NCBI GenBank assembly: GCA_036826475.1
Contig: DAISWG010000001.1
Coordinates: 1 to 64,000, forward strand
Direction of reading: 5' to 3'
Length of the DNA stretch: 64,000 nucleotides
Source: Miltoncostaea sp036826475
Lineage (GTDB): Bacteria; Actinomycetota; Thermoleophilia; Miltoncostaeales; Miltoncostaeaceae
Below, piece after piece: positions 16,658-24,980 of the stretch (position 1 is its first letter; every line of letters begins with the position of its first letter). A model generated the notes under the pieces. The model ran no database searches. It saw only the letters and a list, made by a program, of their open reading frames with translations, and had not been told where the DNA came from. The position numbers and the translations under genes were made by a program.

Positions 16658-17938
16658 TTGAGCAGATCCACCTTTGCCGGACTCGGCGTGAGCGATGCCG
16701 TGGCCGGCGCGCTCGGGCAGCGCGGCATCCAGCACCCCTTCCCGGTCCAGGAGCTCGTGATCCCCGTCGCGCTCACCGGGCGCGACGTCCTCGTCAGCTC
16801 CCCCACCGGCTCCGGCAAGACGCTGGCGTTCGGCCTGCCGCTCATCGAGCGGCTCGACGCCGGGGCCACCCGGCCCGCCGCGCTGGTGCTGGCCCCGACC
16901 CGCGAGCTCGCCTCGCAGATCGACCTGGAGCTGCGGCCCCTCGCCGCCGCCCGCGGGCTGAGCGTGGCGGTCGCCTACGGCGGCGTCGGCTTCGAGCAGC
17001 AGGCCCGCAAGGCGGCGAACGCCCACATCCTGGTCGCCACCCCCGGGCGGCTCCTGGACCTGGCCCGGCAGCGGCGGGTGAGCCTGAAGGGCATCACCGC
17101 CCTCGTCCTGGACGAGGCCGACCGGATGCTCGACATGGGCTTCCTGCCGCAGGTGAAGGCCATCGTCCGCCAGCTTCCGGGGCAGCGCCACACGATGTTC
17201 TTCTCGGCCACCCTCGACGGCGCGGTCGGCACGATCGCCGAGGAGTTCACCAACGACGCCGACCGGCTCCGCATGCGCGAGTCGGCCTCGGACACCGGCG
17301 AGACGCTGTCCGAGCGCCTCGACCACGGGTTCGTGGCGTGCGCGGCGGGCGACCGCAACGAGCGGCTGGTGGAGATGATCGGCGACGAGGACGACCTGGT
17401 ACTCGTCTTCTGCCGCACCCGCCGCGGCGCCGGGAAGCTGGCCGAGCGGCTCGACCGGCTGGGCGTCCCCGCCGAGGCGATGCACGGCGACCTGACGCAG
17501 TCGGCCCGCGAGAAGGCGCTGCGCCGCTTCGCGAAGGGCACCACCCGGGTGCTGGTGGCGACCGACGTCGCCGCCCGGGGGATCGACCTGGACGACATCG
17601 GCCTGGTGGTCAACTACGACCCGCCGGACGACGCCGACGGCTACACCCACCGGGTGGGCCGTACGGCCCGCGCCGGCCGCACCGGCCGCGCCATCACCCT
17701 CGTGTCCCCCGACCAGGCCGACGCGATGGCACGTCTCGCCGTGACCCTGGGCCTGACCGACAAGTGGACCGAGGCCGGCTTCGCGCTCGCGGCGCCGCGG
17801 CAGGTCTACGGCTCGCGCCGCGGCCGCGCCTCCGCGTTCTCCCCGGCCCCCCGGCCCGCCAGCGTCCGCACCGCCCCCGAGTCCGAGGCGCCCAAGCGGA
17901 ACCGGGTCAAGCGCGGGAGCCGCATCCCCATCGGCTGA
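16658..17938 (+). CDS. DEAD-box ATP-dependent RNA helicase
   Basis: A 426-residue RNA helicase with the full DEAD-box set: Q-motif region HPFPVQ, Walker A SPTGSGKT, PTRELASQ, VLDEADRML, SAT, and the second RecA domain with VATDVAARGIDL and HRVGRTARAGRTG. The C-terminal tail of about 50 residues is short and basic. The TTG start is fixed by AAGGAG five bases upstream. Such helicases unwind RNA in ribosome assembly or at low temperature; the structured leader fits feedback control. A perfect palindrome follows its stop. Confidence 0.92.
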   Translation: MSRSTFAGLGVSDAVAGALGQRGIQHPFPVQELVIPVALTGRDVLVSSPTGSGKTLAFGLPLIERLDAGATRPAALVLAPTRELASQIDLELRPLAAARGLSVAVAYGGVGFEQQARKAANAHILVATPGRLLDLARQRRVSLKGITALVLDEADRMLDMGFLPQVKAIVRQLPGQRHTMFFSATLDGAVGTIAEEFTNDADRLRMRESASDTGETLSERLDHGFVACAAGDRNERLVEMIGDEDDLVLVFCRTRRGAGKLAERLDRLGVPAEAMHGDLTQSAREKALRRFAKGTTRVLVATDVAARGIDLDDIGLVVNYDPPDDADGYTHRVGRTARAGRTGRAITLVSPDQADAMARLAVTLGLTDKWTEAGFALAAPRQVYGSRRGRASAFSPAPRPASVRTAPESEAPKRNRVKRGSRIPIG

Positions 17939-17950
17939 TCGAAGGGAGCC

Positions 17951-17990
17951 GCCATTCCAGATTCCAGAATCTGGAATGGCGCGCTATCCT
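17951..17990. promoter_or_regulatory. 30-base palindromic operator plus leaderless promoter
   Basis: Arms GCCATTCCAGATTC (17951-17964) and GAATCTGGAATGGC (17967-17980) are perfect inverted repeats around CA, and ATTCCAG occurs twice in tandem within. TATCCT (17985-17990) ends seven bases before the ATG at 17998, with TTCCAG (17962-17967) at a 17-base spacing as -35, inside the palindrome. It reads as an autorepression operator. It could also act as a terminator for the helicase gene. Confidence 0.75.
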
Positions 17991-17997
17991 GGACCCC

Positions 17998-18510
17998 ATG
18001 CTGAAGGGCCAGGACATCGTGGTGCTCCTGACGGTCGCCGGTCGTCCCGGGTGGACGATCGCCGCGGTCGCGGAGGGGCTCGGCCTGTCGACGTCGGCGG
18101 TCCACCGCTCGGTCGAGCGGGCCATCGATGCGCACCTCATGACCGCACCGGGGCGCGATGTCAACGCGAACGCGCTCGAGGAACTGCTCGTACACGCGAG
18201 CCGCTACCTGTTCCCCGCACGTCTCGCCGGCCCGTCCCGCGGCGTGCCGACCGCATGGTCGGCGCCCCCGCTGTCGATGCGGCTCGCCCGAGTGGACGAG
18301 GATCCGCTCGTCTGGCCGGACCCTGCGGGGTCGGGCCGGGGCATCGCCTTGGAGCCGATCCACCCCTCAGTCCCGTTCGCGACACGCGGCGACGCCGCGT
18401 TGCACGAGCGGCTCGCGCTGGTCGATGCGCTCCGGGCCGGCGGAGCCCGCGTGCGTCGCGAGGCGGCGGAGGCGCTCCACGAGCACCTCGCCGTCCCGGC
18501 CGCGCCGTGA
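17998..18510 (+). CDS. Winged-helix regulator, probable antitoxin-like partner
   Basis: A 170-residue protein. Residues about 1-60 form a winged helix-turn-helix (VVLLTVAGRPGWTIAAVAEG, STSAVHRSVERAI). The following conserved-looking block, ending YLFPARLAGPSRGVPTAWSA at about 70-89, and the helix HERLALVDALRAG make up the C-terminal half. Its stop overlaps the start of the nucleotidyltransferase gene as GTGA. A 30-base palindrome covers its promoter. This arrangement parallels AbiEi-type antitoxins, which repress their own operon through inverted repeats, but I cannot confirm that homology. A plain transcription regulator is the alternative. Confidence 0.7.
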   Translation: MLKGQDIVVLLTVAGRPGWTIAAVAEGLGLSTSAVHRSVERAIDAHLMTAPGRDVNANALEELLVHASRYLFPARLAGPSRGVPTAWSAPPLSMRLARVDEDPLVWPDPAGSGRGIALEPIHPSVPFATRGDAALHERLALVDALRAGGARVRREAAEALHEHLAVPAAP

Positions 18511-19187
18511 GCACCGCACTCCTCGAACTCGCCTGCGACTGCCTTGGCGAGCTCGCCGACGAAGTGGTGTTCGTGGGCGGAGCCGCTGTCGGGCTGTGGA
18601 TCAGCGACCCCGGGGCGCCGACGCCCCGGGTCACGAACGACGTGGACGTGATCATCGTCGCCACCTACGCCGAGTACGACGGTTTCGCCCAGCGGTTGCG
18701 GGCGCGGGGCCTGCGGTCCGACGCCACCGTGATCTGCCGGCACCGGCACGCGTCCGGGCTGATCCTGGACGTGATGCCGACCGACTCCGCGGTGCTCGGG
18801 TTCACCAACCGCTGGTACCGCGAGGCGGTCGGCGCCGCAGGAACCGTCGCCCTGCCCTCCGGCCGCATGATCCGCGCCGTGCGCCCGCCGTGGCTCGTGG
18901 CGACGAAGCTCGAGGCCTTCGCCGGCCGGGGCCGGGACGACCCGATCACGAGCGCCGACTTCGAGGACCTCGTCCGGCTGGTGGACGGGCGCCCCGAGCT
19001 CGCGGGGGAGATCGCCGCGGCGCCCGTTGAGCTGCGCAAGGATGTCGCTGCCGCGTTCGACCGGTTCGCCGCACGGGCCGATTTCCGGGAGATCGTCGAG
19101 GCGGCGCTCCCGCTCGAGGCAGGGAGCTCCGGACGGGTAGAGGTGGTGGCCGGGCGATGGCGGGCCATCGCGGGCCGGAGCGGCTAG
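18507..19187 (+). CDS. Nucleotidyltransferase-fold protein (AbiEii-like), possible toxin
   Basis: A 226-residue protein with the minimal nucleotidyltransferase motif: VFVGGAAVGLW (Gly24-Gly25) followed by TNDVDVII, the Asp45-x-Asp47 metal pair. A later segment, PPWLVATKLEAFAGRGR then SADFEDLVRLVDG, matches the lysine/acidic helix typical of AbiEii/AbiGii-type proteins, where NTP is transferred to RNA or protein targets. GTG start coupled to the winged-helix gene. It may be the toxin of a type IV-like pair, or a small-molecule or tRNA nucleotidyltransferase. It overlaps the convergent gene by four bases. Confidence 0.75.
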   Translation: MSTALLELACDCLGELADEVVFVGGAAVGLWISDPGAPTPRVTNDVDVIIVATYAEYDGFAQRLRARGLRSDATVICRHRHASGLILDVMPTDSAVLGFTNRWYREAVGAAGTVALPSGRMIRAVRPPWLVATKLEAFAGRGRDDPITSADFEDLVRLVDGRPELAGEIAAAPVELRKDVAAAFDRFAARADFREIVEAALPLEAGSSGRVEVVAGRWRAIAGRSG

Positions 19188-20602
19188 AAGTCGCCGCCGC
19201 CCCCGCCGAAGTCGCCTCCGCCGCCCCCGCCCCAGTCTCCACCGCCGCCGGGGTCCCCTCCGCCGCCGCTGCCGAAGTCGCCGCCGCCTCCGGTCCAGCC
19301 CCCGTCGCCGCCCCCGCCGCTCCAGCTGCCGTCGCCGGGTGACGCGTCGGCCTCGCCGCCGCCGAGCATTCCGCCGAGGATGATCCCCGTGAGCGCCCCG
19401 CCCAGCACCGGGCCGGCGAAGCCGCCTCCCCCGCCGGCGCCCATCCCCATCGGTCCCGTCTGCCAGTAGGGCACCCGGCGGCCGCCCTGCCGCACCTCGC
19501 GGAACCGGGGCTCGTCGCCGCGCTCCATCTGCGCCGCGCAGCTCGCGCACGCCGGGAGGGTGGCGCGATCGCCGGTCGGGGTGCGGATCGTGACCTGGGT
19601 GGTGGCCCTCCCGTGCTTGGGGTCGAACGCGCACATCCCCTCGAGCAGCGGCTCGTTGTCGGCCTCCGCGATCGCCCGTCCCTCGAGCAGCGCGCGGGTG
19701 CGCCGCGCCGCCCGGAGCCCCGCCTCCAGCGCAGCGCCCGCGGCGGCGACGTCGGCGGCGCCCGGCGCCGGCTTCTCCAGCAGCTCGCGCGCCTCGCCGT
19801 ACGACAGCACCGCCTGGTCGTAGTGGGGGCGCGCCTCCGTGGTCAGCGGGCCGGGCACCTGCATGTCGTCGTCCAGGTCGGCGATCTGCGCGGCCAGGCC
19901 GTCGACCAGCGGATCGAGGGTCTCCGGGCCGGCCGTGGCCACCGCGCTCCGGTGGGATCTGCGCCGCAGCGTGAGCATTCCGACCACGATCAGGGCACCG
20001 ACCCCCAGGACGAGCAGCAGCACGACGCCGCCGGACAGACCCCCGCCGCCGTCGCCGGACGGCGACGCCCCCGCGCCGGCGCCCGCGCCGGAGGACCCGT
20101 TCGACGGGGCGACCCCCGACAGCCGCGCCTGCGACAGGCCCTGTGCGACGGCGATCGTGCCCGCCACCCGGTCGCGCCGCAGCGCCGCCCGCTGCGACTC
20201 GAACGCCTGGCGAACCGTGGCCGCAGGCAGCCGCGACCCGATCGCCAGGTTGCCCGGCGACAGCACCAGGATGTCGCCGCGGTAGCCGAGCCGGCGCCCC
20301 AGCCCCGCGGCGTACGCCTGCGGGTCGGCCGGGCGCTGGCGCAGCACCACGTACTTCACCGGCGTCCCCGCGGCGGTCAGCTCGCGCGCCGACGCCTGGA
20401 GCCGCGCGCGGTCGGCGGCCGGCAGCTGCGCGCCGTCCTCCACGGCGACGGCGCTCGCCGCCACGTCCTCCACCGCCACCAGCGCGGCCGCGACGGCCGC
20501 GGGCAGGAGCCACGCCGCGGCGACGAGCAGGACCGCCAGGAGGTGCCGGGCGCGGATCACCGCGGGAGCGTCGCACGCCGGCGTCGCCGGGGGCAACGAC
20601 AT
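19184..20602 (-). CDS. TPM/YgcG-like membrane protein with glycine-rich tail
   Basis: A 472-residue membrane protein. It has a signal-type hydrophobic N-terminus, an extracytoplasmic region (about 40-150) resembling the TPM domain (LPAADRARLQASARELTAAG, then VKYVVLRQRP), a membrane segment near 185-207, a cytoplasmic helical region, a CxxC (PACASCAAQM), and a C-terminal tail dominated by GGGGDF-like repeats. ATG at 20602 is chosen; a GTG at 20560 is possible. It is divergent from pspA/pspAA, so a role in envelope stress is plausible. TPM proteins have been tied to photosystem repair and membrane maintenance elsewhere. Confidence 0.72.
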   Translation of the reverse strand: MSLPPATPACDAPAVIRARHLLAVLLVAAAWLLPAAVAAALVAVEDVAASAVAVEDGAQLPAADRARLQASARELTAAGTPVKYVVLRQRPADPQAYAAGLGRRLGYRGDILVLSPGNLAIGSRLPAATVRQAFESQRAALRRDRVAGTIAVAQGLSQARLSGVAPSNGSSGAGAGAGASPSGDGGGGLSGGVVLLLVLGVGALIVVGMLTLRRRSHRSAVATAGPETLDPLVDGLAAQIADLDDDMQVPGPLTTEARPHYDQAVLSYGEARELLEKPAPGAADVAAAGAALEAGLRAARRTRALLEGRAIAEADNEPLLEGMCAFDPKHGRATTQVTIRTPTGDRATLPACASCAAQMERGDEPRFREVRQGGRRVPYWQTGPMGMGAGGGGGFAGPVLGGALTGIILGGMLGGGEADASPGDGSWSGGGGDGGWTGGGGDFGSGGGGDPGGGGDWGGGGGGDFGGGGGDF

Positions 20603-20684
20603 CCGCGGGGCCCCGGTGACGCCCTTTGCGTACGGGTGCGGAGCGGGTAGCGTCGCGCAGGTTGACCGAGAACGGGAGGGTGGC

Positions 20685-21419
20685 GTGTCCTTCTTCAGCC
20701 GGCTGAAGGCGATCTTCCAGGCGAAGGCGAACAAGGCGCTCGACGCGGCCGAGGATCCGCGCGAGATGCTCGACTATTCCTTCGAGAAGCAGACGGAGCT
20801 GCTCACGCAGGTGCGTCGCGGCGTCGCCGACGTGGCGACGAGCAAGAAGCGGCTGGAGCTCCAGGCCGAGAAGCTCCAGGCGAGCATCACCAAGCTGGAG
20901 GGCCAGGCCGGGGACGCGCTCCGCGCCGGCCGCGAGGACCTCGCCCGCACCGCGCTGGAGCGCAAGGCGGGGGTGCAGGCCCAGCTCGACGGCATCAACG
21001 CCCAGAAGGAGCAGCTCCAGGCGGAGCAGGACAAGCTCGTCGCCGCGGAGCAGAAGCTCACCACCAAGATCGAGTCGTTCCGCGTCCGCAAGGAGACCAT
21101 CAAGGCGCAGTACACCGCCGCCGAGGCGCAGACGAAGATCGGCGAGGCGTTCAGCGGCATCTCCGAGGACATGGCCGACGTCGGCATGGCGATGGACCGC
21201 GCCGAGAACAAGGTCGAGACGATGCGCGCCCGCGCGGGCGCCATCGACGAGCTGCTCGAGTCGGGCGCCCTCGACGACCTGAGCGTCGGCGGCGACGTCG
21301 TCGATCGCGAGCTCACGCAGATCGCGTCGCAGAGCGCCGTCGAGGCCGACCTCGCGCGGCTGAAGGGCGAGCTCGGCTCCGGCTCCGCCCCCGCCGGCCA
21401 GATCGGGGGTGGGTCGTGA
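20685..21419 (+). CDS. pspA: PspA/IM30 family phage-shock protein
   Basis: A 244-residue, almost entirely helical coiled-coil protein. It starts SFFSRLKAIFQAKANKALD, the amphipathic membrane-binding helix of PspA, and contains the DPREMLDYSFEKQTELL segment typical of the family. It oligomerises on the inner membrane under stress to stop proton leakage. GTG start behind GGGAGGG. A TAGCGT hexamer at 20648-20653 may be its -10. It is translationally coupled to pspAA (GTGA). Confidence 0.92.
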   Translation: MSFFSRLKAIFQAKANKALDAAEDPREMLDYSFEKQTELLTQVRRGVADVATSKKRLELQAEKLQASITKLEGQAGDALRAGREDLARTALERKAGVQAQLDGINAQKEQLQAEQDKLVAAEQKLTTKIESFRVRKETIKAQYTAAEAQTKIGEAFSGISEDMADVGMAMDRAENKVETMRARAGAIDELLESGALDDLSVGGDVVDRELTQIASQSAVEADLARLKGELGSGSAPAGQIGGGS

Positions 21420-21700
21420 TCGTCCGGATCCTCGGGGACGGGCAGTACCGGCTCGACGACGCAGACATCAGCGAGGTCGAGAAGGCCGACGACCTGGTGG
21501 AGGCGGCGATCGCCGCGAAGGACGGCGACGCGTTCACCGCGGCGCTGAACGGCCTGGTGGACACCATCACGCGGGTCGGCGAGCCGGTCCCGGACGACCA
21601 GTTCGCGCCGTCCGACGTGATCGTCCCCGACCGGGACACCACCCTCGAGGACGCCGCCGCCTACCACGACGACGACGGCGAGGGGCTGATCCCCGGCTGA
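21416..21700 (+). CDS. pspAA: PspA-associated protein PspAA
   Basis: A 94-residue acidic protein matching PspAA, the small partner that accompanies PspA in actinobacteria, archaea and others. Typical features are the opening MIVRILGDGQYRLDDADI, a middle helix (DAFTAALNGLVDTI), and the SDVIVPDRDTTLEDA segment. Its GTG overlaps the pspA stop. It is thought to act with PspA in membrane stress responses; the biochemical role is not established. Confidence 0.9.
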   Translation: MIVRILGDGQYRLDDADISEVEKADDLVEAAIAAKDGDAFTAALNGLVDTITRVGEPVPDDQFAPSDVIVPDRDTTLEDAAAYHDDDGEGLIPG

Positions 21701-21727
21701 CGCCGGGGACCGCGGCGGCCGTCCGCG

Positions 21728-22147
21728 CTACCGCTGGGCGCCCTCGGTCACCCCGAGGGTGGCCTGGCGGCCGGCGCCCTCGCCGTCCGTCGCCTGCACC
21801 AGGGCGCCGTGGCTCAGGACGCCCACCACCGCTTCGCCCTCGACCACCACCAGACGGCGCACCTCCTGCGCGCGCATCGCGTCCGCCGCGGCCGACAGGT
21901 CCTCGTCGGGGCCGATCGTCGTGACGTCGCGGGTCATCACCTCGCCGACGACCGTCGACCCGTCGCCGCCCTCCGCGAGCACGCGCACGACCAGGTCGCG
22001 GTCGGTCACGACCCCCACCGGCGCGCCGCCCTCGAGCACCGGCAGGAAGCCTGTGCCACCGTCCCGCATCAGCCGGGCCGCCGCCGCAACGTCCTGGTCG
22101 GTGGTCACCGACCGCACGTCCGCCGCCATCGCCTCGCGCACCGTCAT
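21728..22147 (-). CDS. Two-CBS-domain protein
   Basis: A 139-residue protein made of a tandem CBS pair, a Bateman module that usually binds adenosine ligands. The repeats align as VREAMAADVRSVTTDQDVAA and VGEVMTRDVTTIGPDEDLSA, each followed by strand-helix segments (GVVTDRDLVVRVL; VVGVLSHGALVQA). The ATG at 22147 is chosen because an AGGAGG ribosome site is correctly spaced; a longer in-frame start exists at 22177. Stand-alone CBS proteins act as energy-state sensors; the partner is unknown. Confidence 0.88.
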   Translation of the reverse strand: MTVREAMAADVRSVTTDQDVAAAARLMRDGGTGFLPVLEGGAPVGVVTDRDLVVRVLAEGGDGSTVVGEVMTRDVTTIGPDEDLSAAADAMRAQEVRRLVVVEGEAVVGVLSHGALVQATDGEGAGRQATLGVTEGAQR

Positions 22148-22178
22148 GTCCGGCCTCCTCTCGGGGTGTGCCGCCAAG

Positions 22179-23321
22179 CTACCCCGGGACGAGCACGGTC
22201 AGACGGTCCGCCCTCGTGGGCGCATACCGCTGCCCCGCCGACACCGCCACGAGCCCACCCGGCAGCTCGCGCGCCCCGAGCACGGGCAGGCTGGTGCGCC
22301 ACCCCCAGGCGGTGGCGCCGGTGGCCAATCGGAGCGCCCGGACGCCGCGCCGCGCCGCGGCGTCGATCGCCACGTAGACGCGCCCACCGCGGCCCACCGA
22401 GAGCAGGCGGGCCTGATCGGACGGGCGGGTCTTCCACAGCTGCGCCCCCGTCGCGAGGTCGAGCGAGGTCACGCCCGGCGTCCCGCCGCGGATCCGGCCG
22501 AGGTACAGCCGCCCGCGGGCGGCGTCGACGACGGTGTCGCCTGGCGCGACCGCCTGATGGGGCGGGACGCCTCGCCGCCACCGCACCGTGCCGTCGGCGC
22601 CGTACGCCGTCACGCCGCCGTCCTCGGCGACCAGGACGCCGGACGGCAGGCCGGCCAGCGCCTCGCCCGGGCCCTCCCGCTCCCAGAGGAGCGTCCGCGT
22701 CACCGGGTCGATGGCGATGAGGAGCCCCGGCACCCGCCGCTGCGTGGCCACCTCCGTTGGGAACCGGAAGGCGGCGTAGATCCGGCTGCCCGCGTCCCGG
22801 ACGGCCATCGGCGGCACCTCGAACTCCGGGAACCAGTTCCACCGGGCGTCGGCGACCCTCCACGTGGCGCCGCCGGTGGGGGCGCCGGTGAACCCGGGGT
22901 GCGCGTCGATCGCGCTGCCGGGGGACGCCGTCACGCAGCCGCCGTCCGCGAAGACCACCCCGGCACAGCCGCGCACGCGACGCCCGCGCGCGTCGACCGC
23001 CCAGAAGTCGTCGCCCTCCACCCCGATCGGGCCGTAGGTGCCGTCGGGCTGCAGGGCCTCCGGCTGCGGCCCGTCGTCGCAGTTGCCGCAGCCGAACACG
23101 CTCGACTGGCGCCACAGCCGCGCCCCGCGGACGGTGAAGGCGCGCACGGTCGCGCTCCGCGCGACCGTCGAGACCACGACCACCCCGCCGCCCGGCCCCT
23201 GCAGCACCGGCCCCGCGGGCACCGCCCTCGGCCACCCGGGCGCCACCCTGACCGCAGCCGACGCACTGCCTGCGCCGAGCGCGAGGACGGCGGCGAGGGT
23301 CGCGGCGAGACACCGGGTCAT
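22179..23321 (-). CDS. Secreted PQQ-like beta-propeller repeat protein
   Basis: A 380-residue protein with a signal peptide (TRCLAATLAAVLALGAGSASA) and repeated propeller strands of the PQQ/WD type: AIDPVTRTLLWEREG, AYGADGTVRWRRG, SLDLATGAQLWKT, RALRLATGATAWGW. It has two nearby Cys pairs that could form disulphides outside the cell. The ATG overlaps the stop of the acyl-CoA ligase gene (ATGA), so it lies at the end of the catabolic operon. Whether it binds PQQ or is a structural propeller is unclear. Confidence 0.78.
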   Translation of the reverse strand: MTRCLAATLAAVLALGAGSASAAVRVAPGWPRAVPAGPVLQGPGGGVVVVSTVARSATVRAFTVRGARLWRQSSVFGCGNCDDGPQPEALQPDGTYGPIGVEGDDFWAVDARGRRVRGCAGVVFADGGCVTASPGSAIDAHPGFTGAPTGGATWRVADARWNWFPEFEVPPMAVRDAGSRIYAAFRFPTEVATQRRVPGLLIAIDPVTRTLLWEREGPGEALAGLPSGVLVAEDGGVTAYGADGTVRWRRGVPPHQAVAPGDTVVDAARGRLYLGRIRGGTPGVTSLDLATGAQLWKTRPSDQARLLSVGRGGRVYVAIDAAARRGVRALRLATGATAWGWRTSLPVLGARELPGGLVAVSAGQRYAPTRADRLTVLVPG

Positions 23322-24976
23322 CGGGCGATGGTAATGCCCTCCGCCTCGCGGTCGAAGGTGTCCGGGGTGACGCCCTCCTCGCGGAGCTTCACCTTCTGCA
23401 CGCGCTCGGTCGGCGTCTTCGGGAGCGTGTCGACGAACCGGATGTAGCGCGGGACCATGAAGTACGGCATCCGCTCCGCCATCCAGTGGGTCAGCTCCAC
23501 GGGGTCGGGGGCGGCGCCCTCCGCCACGCAGACGATCATGATCTCGTCCTCCGAGGAGGCCCCCTCGCCGGCCTTCACGCCGATGGCGGCGGCCTCGCGG
23601 ATCGCCGGGTGGTCTGAGACCTGCTTCTCGACCTCCATGGAGCTGACGTTCTCGCCGCGGCGGCGGATGTAGTCCTTCACGCGGTCCATGAAGTAGACGT
23701 AGCCGTCGGCGTCCATCCGCCCCAGGTCGCCGGTGTGGAGCTTCAGGTTGCGGAAGTCCTCGGCCGTCTTCTCCGGCATCCCGTAGTACGCGCGCATCAC
23801 GATGTTCGGGATCCGCTGATCGACGACGATCTCGCCGGGGGTGTCCGGCGGGAGCGGCAGGTCGGTGCCGGGCTCCACGATCGTGACCTCGTAGCCCGGG
23901 TTGGCGACGCCGCACGACCCCAGCCGCGGAGGTCCGGTGGGGTCCATCATCGTGGCGACGCCCGTCTCGGTGAGGCCGTAGCCCTCCGTGAGCTGCACGC
24001 CGAACCGCTCCTCGAACTCGTGGTAGATGTCCTTCGGCGCCGGGGCGGCCGAGATGGTGTGGACGCGGTGCGCGCGGTCCAGCTCGGACGGCGGCTGGTT
24101 CCACAGGAAGTAGAGGATCGCGCCGATCCCGTTGAACGTGGTGGCGCCCGCGTCGATCGCCTGCCGCCAGAAGCGCGTCCCGGAGAAGCGCTCCACGTAC
24201 GCCACGCGCGCCCCCGCCAGCAGCGCCGGGTAGCCGCACAGCACCTGCGCGTTGGAGTGGAAGAGCGGCAGGCACGAGAAGTACGTCTCGTCGCGCAGGT
24301 CCCCGGGCGCGACGCCGCGCAGCGTCGCCATCGCCTCGATCGCGCTCCGCGCCGAGAAGTAGTCGGCGGCGTGCTGCTTGACGACGCCCTTCGAGCGGCC
24401 CGTGGTGCCCGACGTGAACATGATGCGCGCATCGTCGGTCCACGCGTGGGCGACGCCGTCCGGCTCCCCGTCGCGCGCGTCCATCAGCTCAGCCAGGGTC
24501 TCGTGTGGCAGCGACGGCGCGGGCGGGTCCTCGGCCCCGGTGGGCAGCACCACCACCCGCTCCAGCAGCGGCAGCTCGGCCGCCACGAACGCGAGCCGGT
24601 CGAGGAACACGTCGGCGATGACGAGCACCCGGGACTCGACCAGGTTGATCGTCCACGAGAGGAAGTCGCCCTTGTAGGCGGTGTTGATCGGGCTCATCAC
24701 GGCCCCCGCCTTCAGGATCCCGAACCACACGGGAAGGAACTCGGCGCAGTTCGGCAGCAGCACGCTCACCGACTCGCCGTGCCGCACGCCGCGGGCGATC
24801 AGCCCGTTCGCCACCCGGTTCGCCCGCGCGTTCACCTCGCCGTACGACCGCCACGGCCCGTCGCCGAAGCGCAGGTACTCGCGGTCCGGGTGCTCCGCCG
24901 CCGTCGCGCGCAGGATCTCCGGCAGCACCCAGCGCGTCGGGTCCTCGCGGGCGTACCAGTCGCTCCATTCCGCCAT
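23318..24976 (-). CDS. AMP-forming acyl-CoA ligase
   Basis: A 552-residue adenylate-forming enzyme that activates a carboxylic acid with ATP and CoA. Motifs: MFTSGTTGRSKGVVKQ (P-loop, about 212-227), GYGLTETG (A5), HTGDLGRMDADGYVYFMDRVKDYIRRRGENVSS (A7-A8, quoted only as landmarks) and TPTERVQKVKL with the C-terminal lysine. It resembles the crotonobetaine/medium-chain and aryl-acid CoA ligases. It sits between a BadI-like hydratase and a propeller protein, downstream of a nitroreductase and opposite a TetR regulator, so it probably opens a ring- or acid-degradation route. Confidence 0.88.
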   Translation of the reverse strand: MAEWSDWYAREDPTRWVLPEILRATAAEHPDREYLRFGDGPWRSYGEVNARANRVANGLIARGVRHGESVSVLLPNCAEFLPVWFGILKAGAVMSPINTAYKGDFLSWTINLVESRVLVIADVFLDRLAFVAAELPLLERVVVLPTGAEDPPAPSLPHETLAELMDARDGEPDGVAHAWTDDARIMFTSGTTGRSKGVVKQHAADYFSARSAIEAMATLRGVAPGDLRDETYFSCLPLFHSNAQVLCGYPALLAGARVAYVERFSGTRFWRQAIDAGATTFNGIGAILYFLWNQPPSELDRAHRVHTISAAPAPKDIYHEFEERFGVQLTEGYGLTETGVATMMDPTGPPRLGSCGVANPGYEVTIVEPGTDLPLPPDTPGEIVVDQRIPNIVMRAYYGMPEKTAEDFRNLKLHTGDLGRMDADGYVYFMDRVKDYIRRRGENVSSMEVEKQVSDHPAIREAAAIGVKAGEGASSEDEIMIVCVAEGAAPDPVELTHWMAERMPYFMVPRYIRFVDTLPKTPTERVQKVKLREEGVTPDTFDREAEGITIAR

Positions 24977-24980
24977 CGCG

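Noticed and set aside
17951..17980. Perfect palindrome as a helicase terminator only
   Set aside because: It lacks a T-run and lies on the -35 position of the winged-helix gene; operator is the better reading, though a dual role cannot be excluded.
19184..19330. GCC/CCG-rich repeats as a possible microsatellite or repeat element
   Set aside because: They encode the Gly/Asp-rich tail of the TPM-like protein in frame and need no separate explanation.
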